Positions 26,290 to 36,829 of a DNA stretch of 64,000 bases are shown in pieces; positions within the stretch are counted from its first letter, which is position 1, and the number at the start of each line of letters is the position of its first letter. This DNA comes from Cannabis sativa (Eukaryota > Streptophyta > Magnoliopsida > Rosales > Cannabaceae). Location of the stretch: contig NC_083610.1 of the NCBI RefSeq assembly GCF_029168945.1, forward strand, positions 69,431,580 to 69,495,579, in the 5' to 3' direction. Position numbers and translations under genes: made by a program. Below the pieces are notes generated by a model. It did no database searches. It was not told the origin of the DNA and saw only the letters and a program-made list of their open reading frames with translations.

Positions 26290-26497
26290 TGTCAGGATAT
26301 TTTGGGATTGTTTCCTAATCTTTAGGGATTCATCCTTGCTCCATTTTAGGAGTCAATCTTGGGATATTATCTTGGTGATCTTTAGGATATTATCTTTAGG
26401 AATCATTTTGTGTTAATGTTGGGATATTATGTTTTTGTATATATATATGAAATGAATAATAAAGAAGGGACACGATAAACACCAAAAGCTTTCTACA
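26290..26497 (+). repeat. 3' LTR of the copia element
   Basis: Same length and sequence as the 5' LTR except G at 26386. Preceded directly by the polypurine tract GAGGGGGGG and followed by the ATATG duplication. Confidence 0.95.
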
Positions 26498-26502
26498 ATA
26501 TG

Positions 26503-26940
26503 TTTATATTACTTTAAAAAAATTTCTCTAAAATTATAATTAGCAATATTTGTAGGATAGGTCAACTTTAATGTTATCCCCAAATTACCCTCTCCAATTA
26601 CATGACATCCTTCTCTCTCCTCTCTTCCCATTCCTTCTTCCTTGAGGTATCACCCTAGCCTCTACTCTACCACCACAATTTTTTTTTTCTTCGCTACAAT
26701 CATTTTCAACACTACAAGCTACTACACTACACTACAACACTATAAGCTACCACACTACAAACTCCCCATATACGAAGCATCAATATGTAATTAATTTTTT
26801 TTATTTTGTTTGTTATTGTTATATTTAGTTTAGAATATTATTTTGATGCTTGATCTGATGGATGTTGCTATTATTTTGATGTTTTGTGTGTTGAAATGCT
26901 TGCTGTCTGTGAAAACTATATTTTTCCTGGTTTCTGCATT
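26503..26940. other. Spacer between the copia element and the tandem repeat
   Basis: AT- and CT-rich DNA with repeated ACTACA/CTACCACACTACA motifs near 26715-26760. No gene seen. It may be the 5' flank of the decayed Mutator transposase region. Confidence 0.4.
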
Positions 26941-27431
26941 TTTTTTACTTGGTCCGATGGGGTCCGATGCCCACCCGATGGTGGTCTAATGCATATAGAA
27001 AGTAGGTTGACAGGGATGACAACCTGATTGGGCCTGATTAGGGCTCGATGGGTGTCCGATGGGGGATCCAAAAATGGGTTTGAGGCATTTTTTTTATCGG
27101 GTCCGATAGGGCCCGATGGTTAGTCCGATTTTTAGTCCAACATGGGTTTTGGGCCATTAATTTAAATGGGGTTCGATATAGACCCGATTAGGTCCGATGG
27201 TTGGTCCAACAAGGTTTTGGGGCATTAATTTAAATGGAGTCTGATATGGGTCCGATTGGGCCCGATGGGTGGTCTGATTAGTGTTGAATATAGATTTAAG
27301 GCCATTAATTTTGATGGGTCTGATATAGGCCCGATTGGGTTTGATTGGTGGTCCAATATGGGTTTGGGACTTTGTTTTTTATGGGGCCCGATATGGGCCC
27401 GATGGTAGTCCGATTTGGGCCCGATGCTAAT
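26941..27431. repeat. Degenerate CCGATGGG minisatellite
   Basis: Dozens of variants of TCCGAT(A/G)(T/G)GGGCCCGAT are arranged in larger units of roughly 70-75 bases that also contain TGGTCCAA, GGGTTTTGGGCCATT and AATTTAAATGG. At least five units can be followed, with growing divergence at the edges. It sits just upstream of the mudrA-like remnant. Confidence 0.8.
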
Positions 27432-27527
27432 CAAATTTATTGCATTTTCAAGAATTTGAATAACTTTTATGTGAGATTTTTGTTCTAAATTGTAATTGTA
27501 TTTTTTTAATGTATGTGATAGGTTCAA

Positions 27528-30005
27528 TTGTTAATGCGTTTGTTATGTATAATGGTGTTTGGGAGCTTGAGGGTAGAGATTGGGTTTATAACCCGGGTCG
27601 AAAATTTGACATTTGATATTGATCCGAACGTAAGCTACTCAGTTTTGGTTGATCTTTTGTATGAAGAATTGGATGTTGACAAAGTTCAGTATGACTCGAA
27701 ATTAGAAGTAAATTACAAGTACATGAAAGGCTTAATGTATCGCCCTAAAGTTATTGGAAATGATAAGCGTGCAAGGTTCTTTTTGTCTACACTTGCGAAG
27801 AAGCCAGATGAATTTACTCTCTTGTTTGTCACTTTGTTAAAGAAGAATATTTGTGTCGATCCTAGTCCACACCAAGTTCTGTTAAGGACACTCGTAGCGA
27901 GGTTAGGAGTTTTGTTCCAGAATTAAATCTAGAGGTGTTGGTTGTGGATGTATTACCTGAAGTAAACACTATGATGCCGAGTGCTGATATTGTAGCATAA
28001 ATGCCCTTCATTGATGGTTTTTTTGATGGTCCAGACCTTGAATATTATGTTGAGGGCAACGATGACGTAAGAGACGACCAAGGTACAGAGGTCACTACTA
28101 CTGTAGCTTTGAGCTTGACTCCATTATCGTACTAAATACCACCCAGGTCACCGACACGAAAAAGAATGCCCCGTAGAGAAAATCACCAAACACCTAGTAC
28201 TAGTAGTAGTCATCCAGGCAAAATCAGTAATGCTAGAGGAACCCTTGACAATACAGGTCCTAATAATGCTAGATAGACCAATGATGCTAGTGGTCCTTGT
28301 GATGCTAGAGGGACCAATGAGATTGGATTTAGCGATCTATTTTCTTCTTCGACAAGTTACAGTAAATTCAAGGAGAAAATATTTACAAGAGAAGACATCG
28401 AGGATCATAGTCATTATATATCTATGGGTGGCACACCAGGCGGGGAGTTACATGTAGATAAGTTTTTTAGAGACAAAGAGAATTTAAAGATGGTTGTTGG
28501 CTTGTATGCAATGAAGAAAGGGTTTGACTACTTCGTTAGGAAGTCCAATACTGCTTTTTGGTACGTCACATGTAAGGATACAGATTGTGGGTGGAGATTA
28601 AGAGGGAAGAAGAACATACTTTCTAACATGTTTAAGGTGAGTACATTTCATAATGTACATACATGTTCCCTTGATCTTCGAGGAAAAGATAACCGTCAAG
28701 CATCACCTTTGATAGTTGCCCATCTAATTAATGATAAGTTCACAACTGACGGCTCGGATCATTTGGCCTATGATATAAGGAAAAATATGCACAAGGATTA
28801 CGGGATCCAAATGAGTTATGAAAAGGCATGGAGGTGCAGATTGAAGGCACTACACCTAGCTCGGGGTACACCTGAAGATTCATCCTCAAAATTACCTGGT
28901 TACTCGCACATGCTAAAGTTGAGAAATCCAGGTACCATCACGAATTTTATGGTAGAGGATGGTCACTTCAAGTATTGTTTCTTTTCTCTGGGTCCTTGTA
29001 TCTCGGGGTTTAGGTTTTTCTGACCTGTTGTATGTGTTGATGGGTCTTTCTTGAAGACTAGGTATGGTGGCAAATATTGTGTGCAGTGCCAGTGGATGCA
29101 GGGAGCCATATCTTTTCGATAGCTTTCGTTGTAGTTGACAGTGAAAACCACAATTCTTGGACCTATTTTACGAGAAAGTTGAAAGAAACGATTGGTGATG
29201 TTGAGAACTTAGCCTTTGTGTTGGATAGGCATCAAAGCATTGTTCATGCTTTGGAGATCGTGTTCCTTGATGCACAGCACAGTGTCTGCTACCACCACAT
29301 TATTTGAGCGTCAACCACATGTTCAAGACTGATGTCTTCACGAATCACATTTACACGTGTGCCTACACGTATTCAAAATCATAGTTTCACTGAGAATTTG
29401 AGAACATTCGGGCAATGAATGCTGCGGTTGCACAATATCTTGAGGAAATTAGATTTGAAAAATGAGTTCAGTCATACTTTCTGATTACTGCTGCTGTAGC
29501 ATTCCTGAGGTCCAAAGTCCAACAGTGGTTTGCTACACAAAAAGAAAAAGCTGAAAAGTGGACGAAGACCCTAGCACCAGAATTGGAAGAGGACTTGGCA
29601 TTGCAATTTAAAAAATCTCAGTATTTGAACGTTGACACATGTGGACCTTACACAGTGCAGGTTCACCCTGGAGGAATAGTTAAGACCGGTGGCATAGTGT
29701 ACTTGCAGGAACAGACTTGGTCTTGGAGCTTGTACTAGTGCTTAAAGTTTCCTTGTCCTCATGCATGTGCTGCAGCTCAGCAACGAAGTATTATGCCAGT
29801 TGGTGATGAGGATGAGTAGGAATTTCCTGATGATATAGAGAACATGATAGTTGGAGTGCCTGTTTAGAAGCAACCAGTAGGGCGACCTAAGAAGCAAAAG
29901 GTTGGAAGAATTAAGTCAAACCAAACTGTTTGTAATGGTGAAAGGATTATGATACCACGAAATTGTGGCGAGTGCGGTGCCAAGGGGCACAACAGAAACA
30001 CTTAC
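27528..30005 (+). pseudogene. Decayed mudrA-like Mutator transposase
   Basis: Domains of a plant mudrA-type transposase occur in the right order but are split by stops and frameshifts. 27528-27926 is an N-terminal block typical of these proteins (YSVLVDLLYEELDVD, FFLSTLAKKP). 28424-29023 holds the DNA-binding zinc region (CKDTDCGWRLRGKK ... HNVHTC) and a YEKAWRCRLKA motif. About 29030-29307 is the start of the DDE catalytic domain (VPVDAGSHIFSIAFVVVDSE, then FVLDRHQSI). About 29730-29780 is a SWIM-type finger (FPCPHACAA). Near 29960-30000 is a zinc knuckle CGECGAKGHNRNT lacking its last Cys. The nuclear transposase role is established for the family; this copy cannot make a full protein. Terminal inverted repeats were not securely found. 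Confidence 0.85.
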
Positions 30006-30107
30006 AACTACCAAGGTTAAAAATGAATTTTTAATTTAGTCGTACTGTGATGTGTTGGACTATAATGTATTGTTATTAAATTCTTGTTGGACTTTTTTAA
30101 ACATGAG

Positions 30108-31252
30108 TGTTGATCTCGCTTTTAGCCAACGACAATGAGTCTTAATAATAAGCAATAAGAAATACAGTTTACGTATAATATAAGCAAATAAGTAAAGAAC
30201 ACAAGGTTTTTAAAGAGGTTCGGCCCCATTCAGTTTGACAATAGCCTACTCCCATTGATTTGTATTAACTCAAGAACAAAGAATACAATTTTTCCTCTCT
30301 TAAAGCTCTTACAATGAAATCTCTGAGTATGCTCTCTTAGATCTCTCTAAAGTAATTCTTTCGACCCCTTTACCAGTGAGAATGGATCACTATTTATAGG
30401 GATACATGCTTGAGGGAAGATTTTCCTTTTCCTTACAATATCTATAATCAGTAAGAACATATATTACATATTTAGAATACACAGATTGTGGTATTTGGAC
30501 AAATTTCCATATCTTGGTGATTCGATCCCAGATTTATAGGGATTGCTTTTGTGCTTCACGATTTAAATTCTGGAATTGCTAAGTGTTGATGCGCTGCCCG
30601 GATTATCCACTGCTCGGCGGAGAAGACATCGTCCGTGTAGGTATATGCTACGGCTTGCTCGCAGCATCTCTCGGACATATATGGGGAATCAGGTCCACGT
30701 GTCACCAGCATGTGTTGCCACGTCATAGTGCAAAAAATGGGATAACATCTGCCCCTAGTTTGTACGGGACTTCCGAAGTTGCGTGTAGACTTCACCTGAG
30801 CCGATCACACTTCTGAGTGGGTGACACGTGTTGAATGCGTCTGTTCGTGATTCAATGTGATTCTGACTAGGAGTCTCTTCAGTTTTTTGCTAATTAATGC
30901 TCTTATTAATTCGTACTTCGAGACACGCCTTTCTTTTGCACGCTTTTGACGGTTACCCTTCTTTGACACTTGATTGGTTTTGATTTCCCAATATTTAATT
31001 TTTGGGGGAAAATCGAAGCGTCTGAGGTTTTGAATTGATTATACCCTTTCACAAGTTGGCTTAAAAATAGGGTTGAAATTTTTCATAAATTACTTTTACC
31101 ACTTTTCTCACTAAGCAACTTCAGAGCAAAAAAGAGTTTTCTCTCTCGAATTTGTCATGTGATTCTAGCAGAAGGATTCGAATAGCTTCATCTGAACAAC
31201 ACCAAAGCTTCATACAGTGAGTAAGTTCCTCATCTTTCTCTCCTTTAATTTT
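30108..31252 (+). repeat. LTR-like repeat X, copy 1
   Basis: Starts TGTTGATCTCGCTTTTAGCC and contains the landmark AGAACACAAGG(T)TTTT..GAGGTTCGGCCCC..AGCCTACTCCCAT, a TATTTATAGGG, GGATAACATCTGCCCC and GTGAGTAAGTTCCTC. Diverged copies occur at 36.8-37.3 + 42.4-43.1 kb, 43.75-44.8 kb and in pieces across 44.8-52.6 kb. Such blocks are typical of plant gypsy LTR/leader regions, but no matching internal genes identify the clade. The copy runs straight into the Athila-like insertion. Confidence 0.6.
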
Positions 31253-32459
31253 TGTTAGGTTATATTAAGCCTATGTTTCAGGTCTTTAAAGTTAGCATTT
31301 TCTCTTCTATTGGTGTCTGTTGGAGAAGTTTTACGCTTGATTTTCATTATTTCAGGTTCCCGGGGTGTTAAAGTTCAAATTCAGTCAAATGGCGAAAAAC
31401 TGGGACAAACTGGAAAAGAATTGGAAAATTCGGCTCTAGACGCGTCAGTAGTCGCGACCTCCAAAGAGCCAGGTCGCGACCCTTTTTCCTGGTCGCGACT
31501 CTGGTCGCGACTTCGAGATTTGGCAGAACCTCTGATTTTCGAGGTTTTCCTGTAGTCGCGACCAGCTTAAATGTTGGTCGCGACTAGGTACGGAAATCGC
31601 AGATTTGACCTAATTTTGATTTTTTCTCAAATTGGAGGCACACCTCTCATCCCTATATAAGGAATACGACACTGAACGTCAAAGAAAGCAGAAATAGACC
31701 TAAATAGTGGATGCAAGTGGAGAGGAAGCTATCTTGAAGACCCGGAGCGATATCACCTTCTAGTTTCTTTTATTTACCCTTAATTTCTTCTTTTATGTTT
31801 AGTTTTGTTTCTGAATTAATCATGGATGTTTTTAGAGTTATTATGAGCTAAATTTCCCAATAAGGGAGGATGATGAATATTGTTTAAGTTTATGCCTAGT
31901 TAATAAATAATTGCCATTCCTTTATCTTATGTGTGAATACTATCTATATTTGTGTTTAATTCCATGTGCAAGCTTGATCACCTTTTACATGTTTAATGAT
32001 CTCAATTCGAAATCTGAAAAGTGAGAATTGAGAATGCTAAAATTTAGATAGTCTAGGTTTTGATGTGAAATGAAAGTATTTACATAGCCTCAGTGACAAA
32101 TAGATTATTGCTTAATGCTGATTTTGTGTTGATTTAATTAAGAAGTTAATTAGAGAACATATTATTTAGAACCTAAAAGATCTGAAAAGAGTTAGGTTAA
32201 TTTATAATCTGTCATTCACATTGGGATAAGGATAACAATTAGGTATTAACATTGGTAGCTTATCAATAGGATTCACCTCCCTAATCTCTCATCTTGATTA
32301 ATCGTCGTTTATTAGTACTTAATCCAATTATTATTTTACCAAATAGAATCATAAGTATAGTTTAGTAGTACTTAATCCAATTCCCTGTGATTCGACCTCA
32401 CTTGTGTGAGATACTACTTGATTGCGTATACTTGCGTAATAAATAAAAAATTCGTAACA
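31253..32459 (+). repeat. 5' LTR of the Athila-like element
   Basis: 1207 bases, TG...CA. Contains the GTCGCGAC palindrome cluster, CCCTATATAAGGAATACGAC (TATA region near 31650) and a long downstream AT-rich part. A segment near 32310 differs from the 3' LTR: it carries a second TAGTACTTAATCCAATT where the 3' LTR has unrelated sequence. Confidence 0.88.
31451..31584. promoter_or_regulatory. Cluster of six GTCGCGAC palindromes in the LTR
   Basis: The self-complementary octamer GTCGCGAC occurs at 31451, 31473, 31492, 31504, 31555 and 31577, within 134 bases, 70-200 bp upstream of the TATA-like CCTATATAAGG. The 3' LTR (about 35146-35270) and the solo LTR at 40.3-40.4 kb keep most of them. The placement suggests U3 regulatory sites; this is inference. 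Confidence 0.55.
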
Positions 32460-32465
32460 AGTTTT

Positions 32466-32483
32466 TGGTACCGTTGCCAGGGA
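32466..32483 (+). other. Primer binding site, Asp-tRNA type
   Basis: TGGTACCGTTGCCAGGGA begins six bases after the LTR. It matches the Athila/Tat primer site TGGCGCCGTTGCCGGGGA except at two positions. Confidence 0.75.
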
Positions 32484-32738
32484 ATTGTTTAAAGATTAAT
32501 ATTACGTAAAATTATACTAACTTCTACTTTGGTTCTTTTTGCTTATTTCTAATCTGTTTCTTTTAGATTAAATTTTGTAATATTATTAAAAATTAAATTT
32601 GTTCTAATTTAGTTTTTCTTTTTAGTTTTAGTGTTAATTTTGTTGTTTTAAATTTTTATCTTTTAATTACTAATTTAGTTTTATTATATTTTTTTACTAA
32701 TGTTTTACTTATGAGTTTGACCTGCAAGATAAATCCAG

Positions 32739-33686
32739 ATGCTATATCTTGAGGATTTTGTCCAACAACAAAATGAACCATTCTATTCTGCTTGGAGGAG
32801 ATTTAAAGAGCTTGGAGAGAGATGTTATCCCACTTTCTCAAGTGGATGTTTTACATGGCTCTTTTATAATGGACTTAACGATGAAACAAGAAGCTGGGTT
32901 AATTATGGAGCAGAGGTCACTAGAGCGCCTCTATTAATGAGAGGCTATGATGTAATAAATCTGTTGAATGATATGGCAGATTTTGATTATGATTGGTATT
33001 GGAATCCATCACTTCAGGGTTGGAGTCACCAATACCCACCTTATTGCCCAAATTCATCCCAACAAACTGAAAAAGAGGAGCAACTACTATCACTTCTACA
33101 ATCACTTCCAGGAGAGATTAACCGCTTAACTGACATGGTGAGATCCTTATGTGATAATTCAATGACTCATGATTCAGAATGTAATAACTCCAATGATGAA
33201 AGTTATGAGAGTTGTTGGTACAATGAAGAAGGGTCATTCTTTGAATACAAGGAAGATAATGAGCCTACAGTTGAAGATAAAGATCCTTGTGAAGAGGAAA
33301 TCGTTGAATATGAAATCACAAGTGAGGGTATGGATAGCCAAGTAGAGAGTGAGCAACAAGAAGAAGGGTTGTTAGATGAAAGTGTTGAAACTGTGACATT
33401 GGAGGATGAGGAAGAACATGACATCATTGATTCAACTGCATCAATGATATTGACAAACAAACCACCAATGGATCCATATATTTCATCAACACCATATTAT
33501 ATCCTCTTTGAGCTACGAAAGGCTTCTCCCCAAGCTCATCATCGAAAGTCTTGTGTTGTTGGTGTGGCTTTTGGTTCAAACTCATTACATGCCAAGCTTG
33601 AGGGCATTTTTAAAAACAACTTTCAAGTTGTCCAGCATGATGCTTATTACGGGCGTCAACCACTTGTTGATGTGGTGCTCAGGTAA
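32739..33686 (+). CDS. Gag-like protein of the non-autonomous Athila-like element, 315 residues
   Basis: Single open frame of the element. Residues ~10-60 carry a gypsy gag signature: EPFYSAWRRFKELGERCYP and LFYNGLNDETRSWV. Residues ~105-145 contain EKEEQLLSLLQSLPGEINR and MVRSLCDN. Residues ~150-235 are strongly acidic (Glu/Asp-rich). The C-terminus has a basic-to-mixed tail ending PLVDVVLR. There is no zinc knuckle, protease or polymerase. The ATG at 32739 is the first available in frame, but family gag proteins usually start farther upstream, so the N-terminus may be truncated. A related frame occurs on the minus strand at 50495-51004 in a second family. Whether the protein is made or assembles particles is unknown. 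Confidence 0.7.
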   Translation: MLYLEDFVQQQNEPFYSAWRRFKELGERCYPTFSSGCFTWLFYNGLNDETRSWVNYGAEVTRAPLLMRGYDVINLLNDMADFDYDWYWNPSLQGWSHQYPPYCPNSSQQTEKEEQLLSLLQSLPGEINRLTDMVRSLCDNSMTHDSECNNSNDESYESCWYNEEGSFFEYKEDNEPTVEDKDPCEEEIVEYEITSEGMDSQVESEQQEEGLLDESVETVTLEDEEEHDIIDSTASMILTNKPPMDPYISSTPYYILFELRKASPQAHHRKSCVVGVAFGSNSLHAKLEGIFKNNFQVVQHDAYYGRQPLVDVVLR

Positions 33687-34932
33687 GTTTCCTTTCCTTT
33701 TTCTTTAATGTTACATTGGGGACAATGTCATATTTAGTTTGGGGGGAGAGATTTAAAAATTTATTTTTCTGCATTTTAATTTTCTGTTTTAGTTTTTTCG
33801 TTTTAGTTAAGGAATGGCAATAAGCTAGAAGATAATTGTATAGTGCTGATTAGTGTGATGTGATCTGAAATTGTAAAATAACTGTGTGCTTGATTCTGTT
33901 AACTCTTTGGATTAGTTTGGATGCTTAAAAACCTGTGTATATCTGCAAATACTCAATCTGTAAAAATTGTTATAGTTGTTTTACTATGGTTTGTGGTAAG
34001 ATTGACAGGATAGCTTAGAACTTGCATGTTTATTCTTTTGAGACGAAAATCTTGATAGTGTTCAATTGGAATATGACTTAGGCATTTGTTGGATAGTTTA
34101 AGCCTTTCAAGCCTACCATAATAATGTGTATCCCTAGTTAACCTTTTGAGCCTAAACCTGTTATGTTTTTCACCCATTGATTTGGAAAATTTTGCAACCA
34201 CACTATTAATTTTTCTTCACCATGTTATCCATGATATCATAAGCTACATGATTAGTTTGGGGGAGGAGAAACATTTAGTGTGAGGAAATAGTGAGAGGGA
34301 GAAAAACTTGTAAGATTGAGAAGAGAAAACAATTGTGTAAGTCAATGTCACTGAAAAAAAATATGAAAAAAAAAACACAATGAAAAAGTAAAAATATGTG
34401 TTTAAAAAAAAATAAAAAATAAAATAAATAAAATATATGATTTCAGTGATGTTGGAAAATAGTAGAGATGTCTTCTATCAATCTTGATAAATTTGGGTTC
34501 AGTATGGGGTTTTAGAAAAAGAAAAGTAAAAGGCTTGTGGGTTCTGTTTGTGTGCTTATGATATCTTGAGCCAAAATTGTCTTTTGCCTATCCCTGAATA
34601 TCCGAGCCATACTACCTAAGCCTTGGAAAGACCTAATGATTCCAAAGAATACTGTCAACATTAGTGGAGAAAGGTAAGCATGCAAGCTTATGAGTTATCG
34701 GGGTGTGGAACTGTTGGAAAGAGTACAACTTTTATAACATTGTTTCACATTTGAATAAATTTTTGCAGTTGTACATAGTGTTATAAGTTGAGCATCTGAG
34801 TTAATTGTTAGAGTTAGTAGGATCGAAATTCTAGTTTATGCAAGGAAGAAAACAGAGCATGAGTCAGCAGCGTAGTGATTATCTGATAGCGTAGTTAGTT
34901 TTTTTTACCTTACTCGGGGGCGAGTAAGAATC

Positions 34933-34947
34933 TAGTTTGGGGGATTT
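34933..34947 (+). other. Polypurine tract region before the 3' LTR
   Basis: TAGTTTGGGGGATTT directly precedes the 3' LTR. A similar TAGTTTGGGGGGAGAG near 33735 may be a second, internal tract, as reported for Athila-type elements. Confidence 0.6.
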
Positions 34948-36170
34948 TGTTAGGTTATATTTAGCCTATGTTTTGGGTCTTTAAAGTTAGCATTTTCTCG
35001 TCTATTGGTGTCTTTTGGAGCAGTTTTACCCTTGATTTTCATTATTTCAGGTTCCCGGGGTGTTAAAGTTCAAATTCAGTCAAATGGCGAAAAACTGGGA
35101 CAAACTGGAAAAAAATTGAAAAATTCGGCTCCAGACGCGTCAGTAGTCGCGACCTCCAGAGAGCTAGGTCGCGACCCTTTTTCCTGGTCGCGACTTCGAG
35201 ATTTGGCAGAACCTCTGATTTTTTAGGTTTGCCTGTAGTCGCGACCAGCTTAAATGCTAGTCGCGATTAGGTACGGAAATCGCAGATTTGACCTAATTTT
35301 GATTTTTTCTCAAATTGGAGGCACACCTCTCATCCCTATATAAGGAATACGACACTGAAGGTCAAAGAAAGCAGAAATGGACCTAAATAGTGGATGCAAG
35401 TGGAGAGGAAGCTATCTTGAAGACCCGGAGCGATATCACCTTCTAGTTTCTTTCTTTTACCCTTAATTTCTTCTTTTATGTTTAGTTTTGTTTCTGAATT
35501 AATCATGGATGTTTTTAGAGTTATTATGAACTAAATTTCCCAATAAGGGAAGATGATGAATGTTGTCTAAGTTTATGCCTAGTTAATAAATAATTGTCAT
35601 TCCTTCATCTTATGTGTGAATACTATCTATATTTGTGTTTAATTCCATGTGCAAGCTTGATCACCTTTTACATGTTTAATGATCTCAATTCAAAATCTGA
35701 AAAGTGAGAATTGAGAATGCTAAAATTTGGATAGTCTAGGTTTTGATGTGAAACGAAAGTATTTACATAGCCTCAGTGACGAATATATTATTGCTTAATG
35801 CTGATTTTGTGTTGATTTAATTAAGAAGTTAATTAGAGAACATATTATTTAGAACCTAAAAGATCTGAAAAGAGTTAGGTCAATTTATAATCTGTCATTC
35901 ACATTGGGATAAGGATAGCAATTAGGTATTAACATTGGTAGCTTATCAACAGGATTCACCTCCCTAATCTCTCATCTTGATTAATCGTCGTTTATTTTCT
36001 CTTTAATTTTCTGAGTTATTTACTTTTATATTGCAAAATTATTATTTTACCAAATAGAATCATAAGTATAGTTTAGTAGTACTTAATCCAATTCCCTGTG
36101 GTTCGACCTCACTTGCGTGAGATACTACTTGATTGCGTATACTTGCGTAATAAACATAAAATTCGTAACA
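34948..36170 (+). repeat. 3' LTR of the Athila-like element
   Basis: 1223 bases with the same termini as the 5' LTR. It lacks one GTCGCGAC unit by a short deletion and has another mutated to GTCGCGAT. It is followed by the ATTTT duplication. Confidence 0.88.
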
Positions 36171-36175
36171 ATTTT

Positions 36176-36829
36176 GTACCTTCAATTTTCTGGGTTTCCA
36201 TTGTAGAAAATAGAATTGTTCTTGACTTGTTGTAGGAGATATATAGAGAATCTAGGCTCGATACTTTGTAATTTTTACTGTAGTAGACCATATGATTTCG
36301 TTGTTTATGACATTCTGGCTTTAATCTCACAATGGTTGATTTTCACCTTACCTTAGACATTGTCGGGGTTTGGCGGTGGTTCTCCTTCGTGTAGTTGTGT
36401 GTCAGTACGGTGTGTCTCCTCCATGCAGTTGTGATGACGGTGAGTGTGGATCAGAATAGTGGTTGTGGCTGCAGATTGGGGTGTCGATGGGTCGGGCGAA
36501 GAGGCAAAGAGAATAGAGAGGGAAGGAGAGAGAAACAATGTGGGATTTTGAGAGGGGTATTTTTGGGCTTTAGGTAAAATGTGCTTATTTTAACAATTAC
36601 CTATAGTTTTAGTTTTCCTAACCAATTAACTCTTAAAACATGCATAAAAAAAATCAAAATTCCCAAAATAAGTTAGCTTTTAAATTTATGGGTAAAAAAA
36701 ATTTCACCACAAATTATAGTAACTTTAGCAATTAAAATGAAATAAAATTTTGGAGTCCCACAAAATATAAAAAATACTCTAAATAAAATACCACAAAAGG
36801 GGGGGATTTTTATGAATAACTGTCACCGA
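36176..36829. other. Spacer between the Athila-like element and the nested block
   Basis: Includes a GT- and GA-richer patch at 36360-36560 and AT-rich DNA after it. The short overlapping frames on both strands near 36.4-36.6 kb look like by-products of base composition. It may include the decayed far end of the Mutator element, which I could not confirm. Confidence 0.4.

Larger units (their letters stand above)
21615..26502 (+). mobile_element. Young Ty1/copia retrotransposon with perfect target duplication
   Basis: Complete element: 208-bp LTRs at 21620-21827 and 26290-26497, flanked by ATATG at 21615-21619 and 26498-26502. The LTRs differ at a single site (A at 21716, G at 26386), so the insertion is recent. 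A primer site, a gag-protease-integrase-RT-RNase H order (the copia order) and a polypurine tract are all present. The coding region is interrupted by two frame breaks near 24.29 kb and 25.99 kb, so this copy probably cannot make a full polyprotein unless one break is a sequencing error or a recoding site. Confidence 0.95.
31253..36170 (+). mobile_element. Complete non-autonomous Athila/Tat-like gypsy element
   Basis: LTRs at 31253-32459 and 34948-36170 begin TGTTAGGTTATATT and end TTCGTAACA. The 5-bp duplication ATTTT flanks both sides (31248-31252 and 36171-36175). The interior is only 2.5 kb and encodes a single gag-like frame; protease, reverse transcriptase and integrase are absent, so it needs another element's machinery. 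The primer site is Asp-tRNA type, which with the gag similarity places it near Athila/Tat. The LTRs differ at numerous sites, including one ~45-bp segment, so it is older than the copia element. Confidence 0.88.

Noticed and set aside
31310..31555. 81-residue frame, repeated at 35005-35226 and 40218-40517
   Set aside because: Falls in the GTCGCGAC-rich part of LTRs; similar copies share it because they are the same repeat. No protein-like domain.
36395..36577. Opposing 60-61 residue frames near 36.4-36.5 kb
   Set aside because: Overlapping frames in GT/GA-rich sequence, with no domain and no homologous copy in the window.
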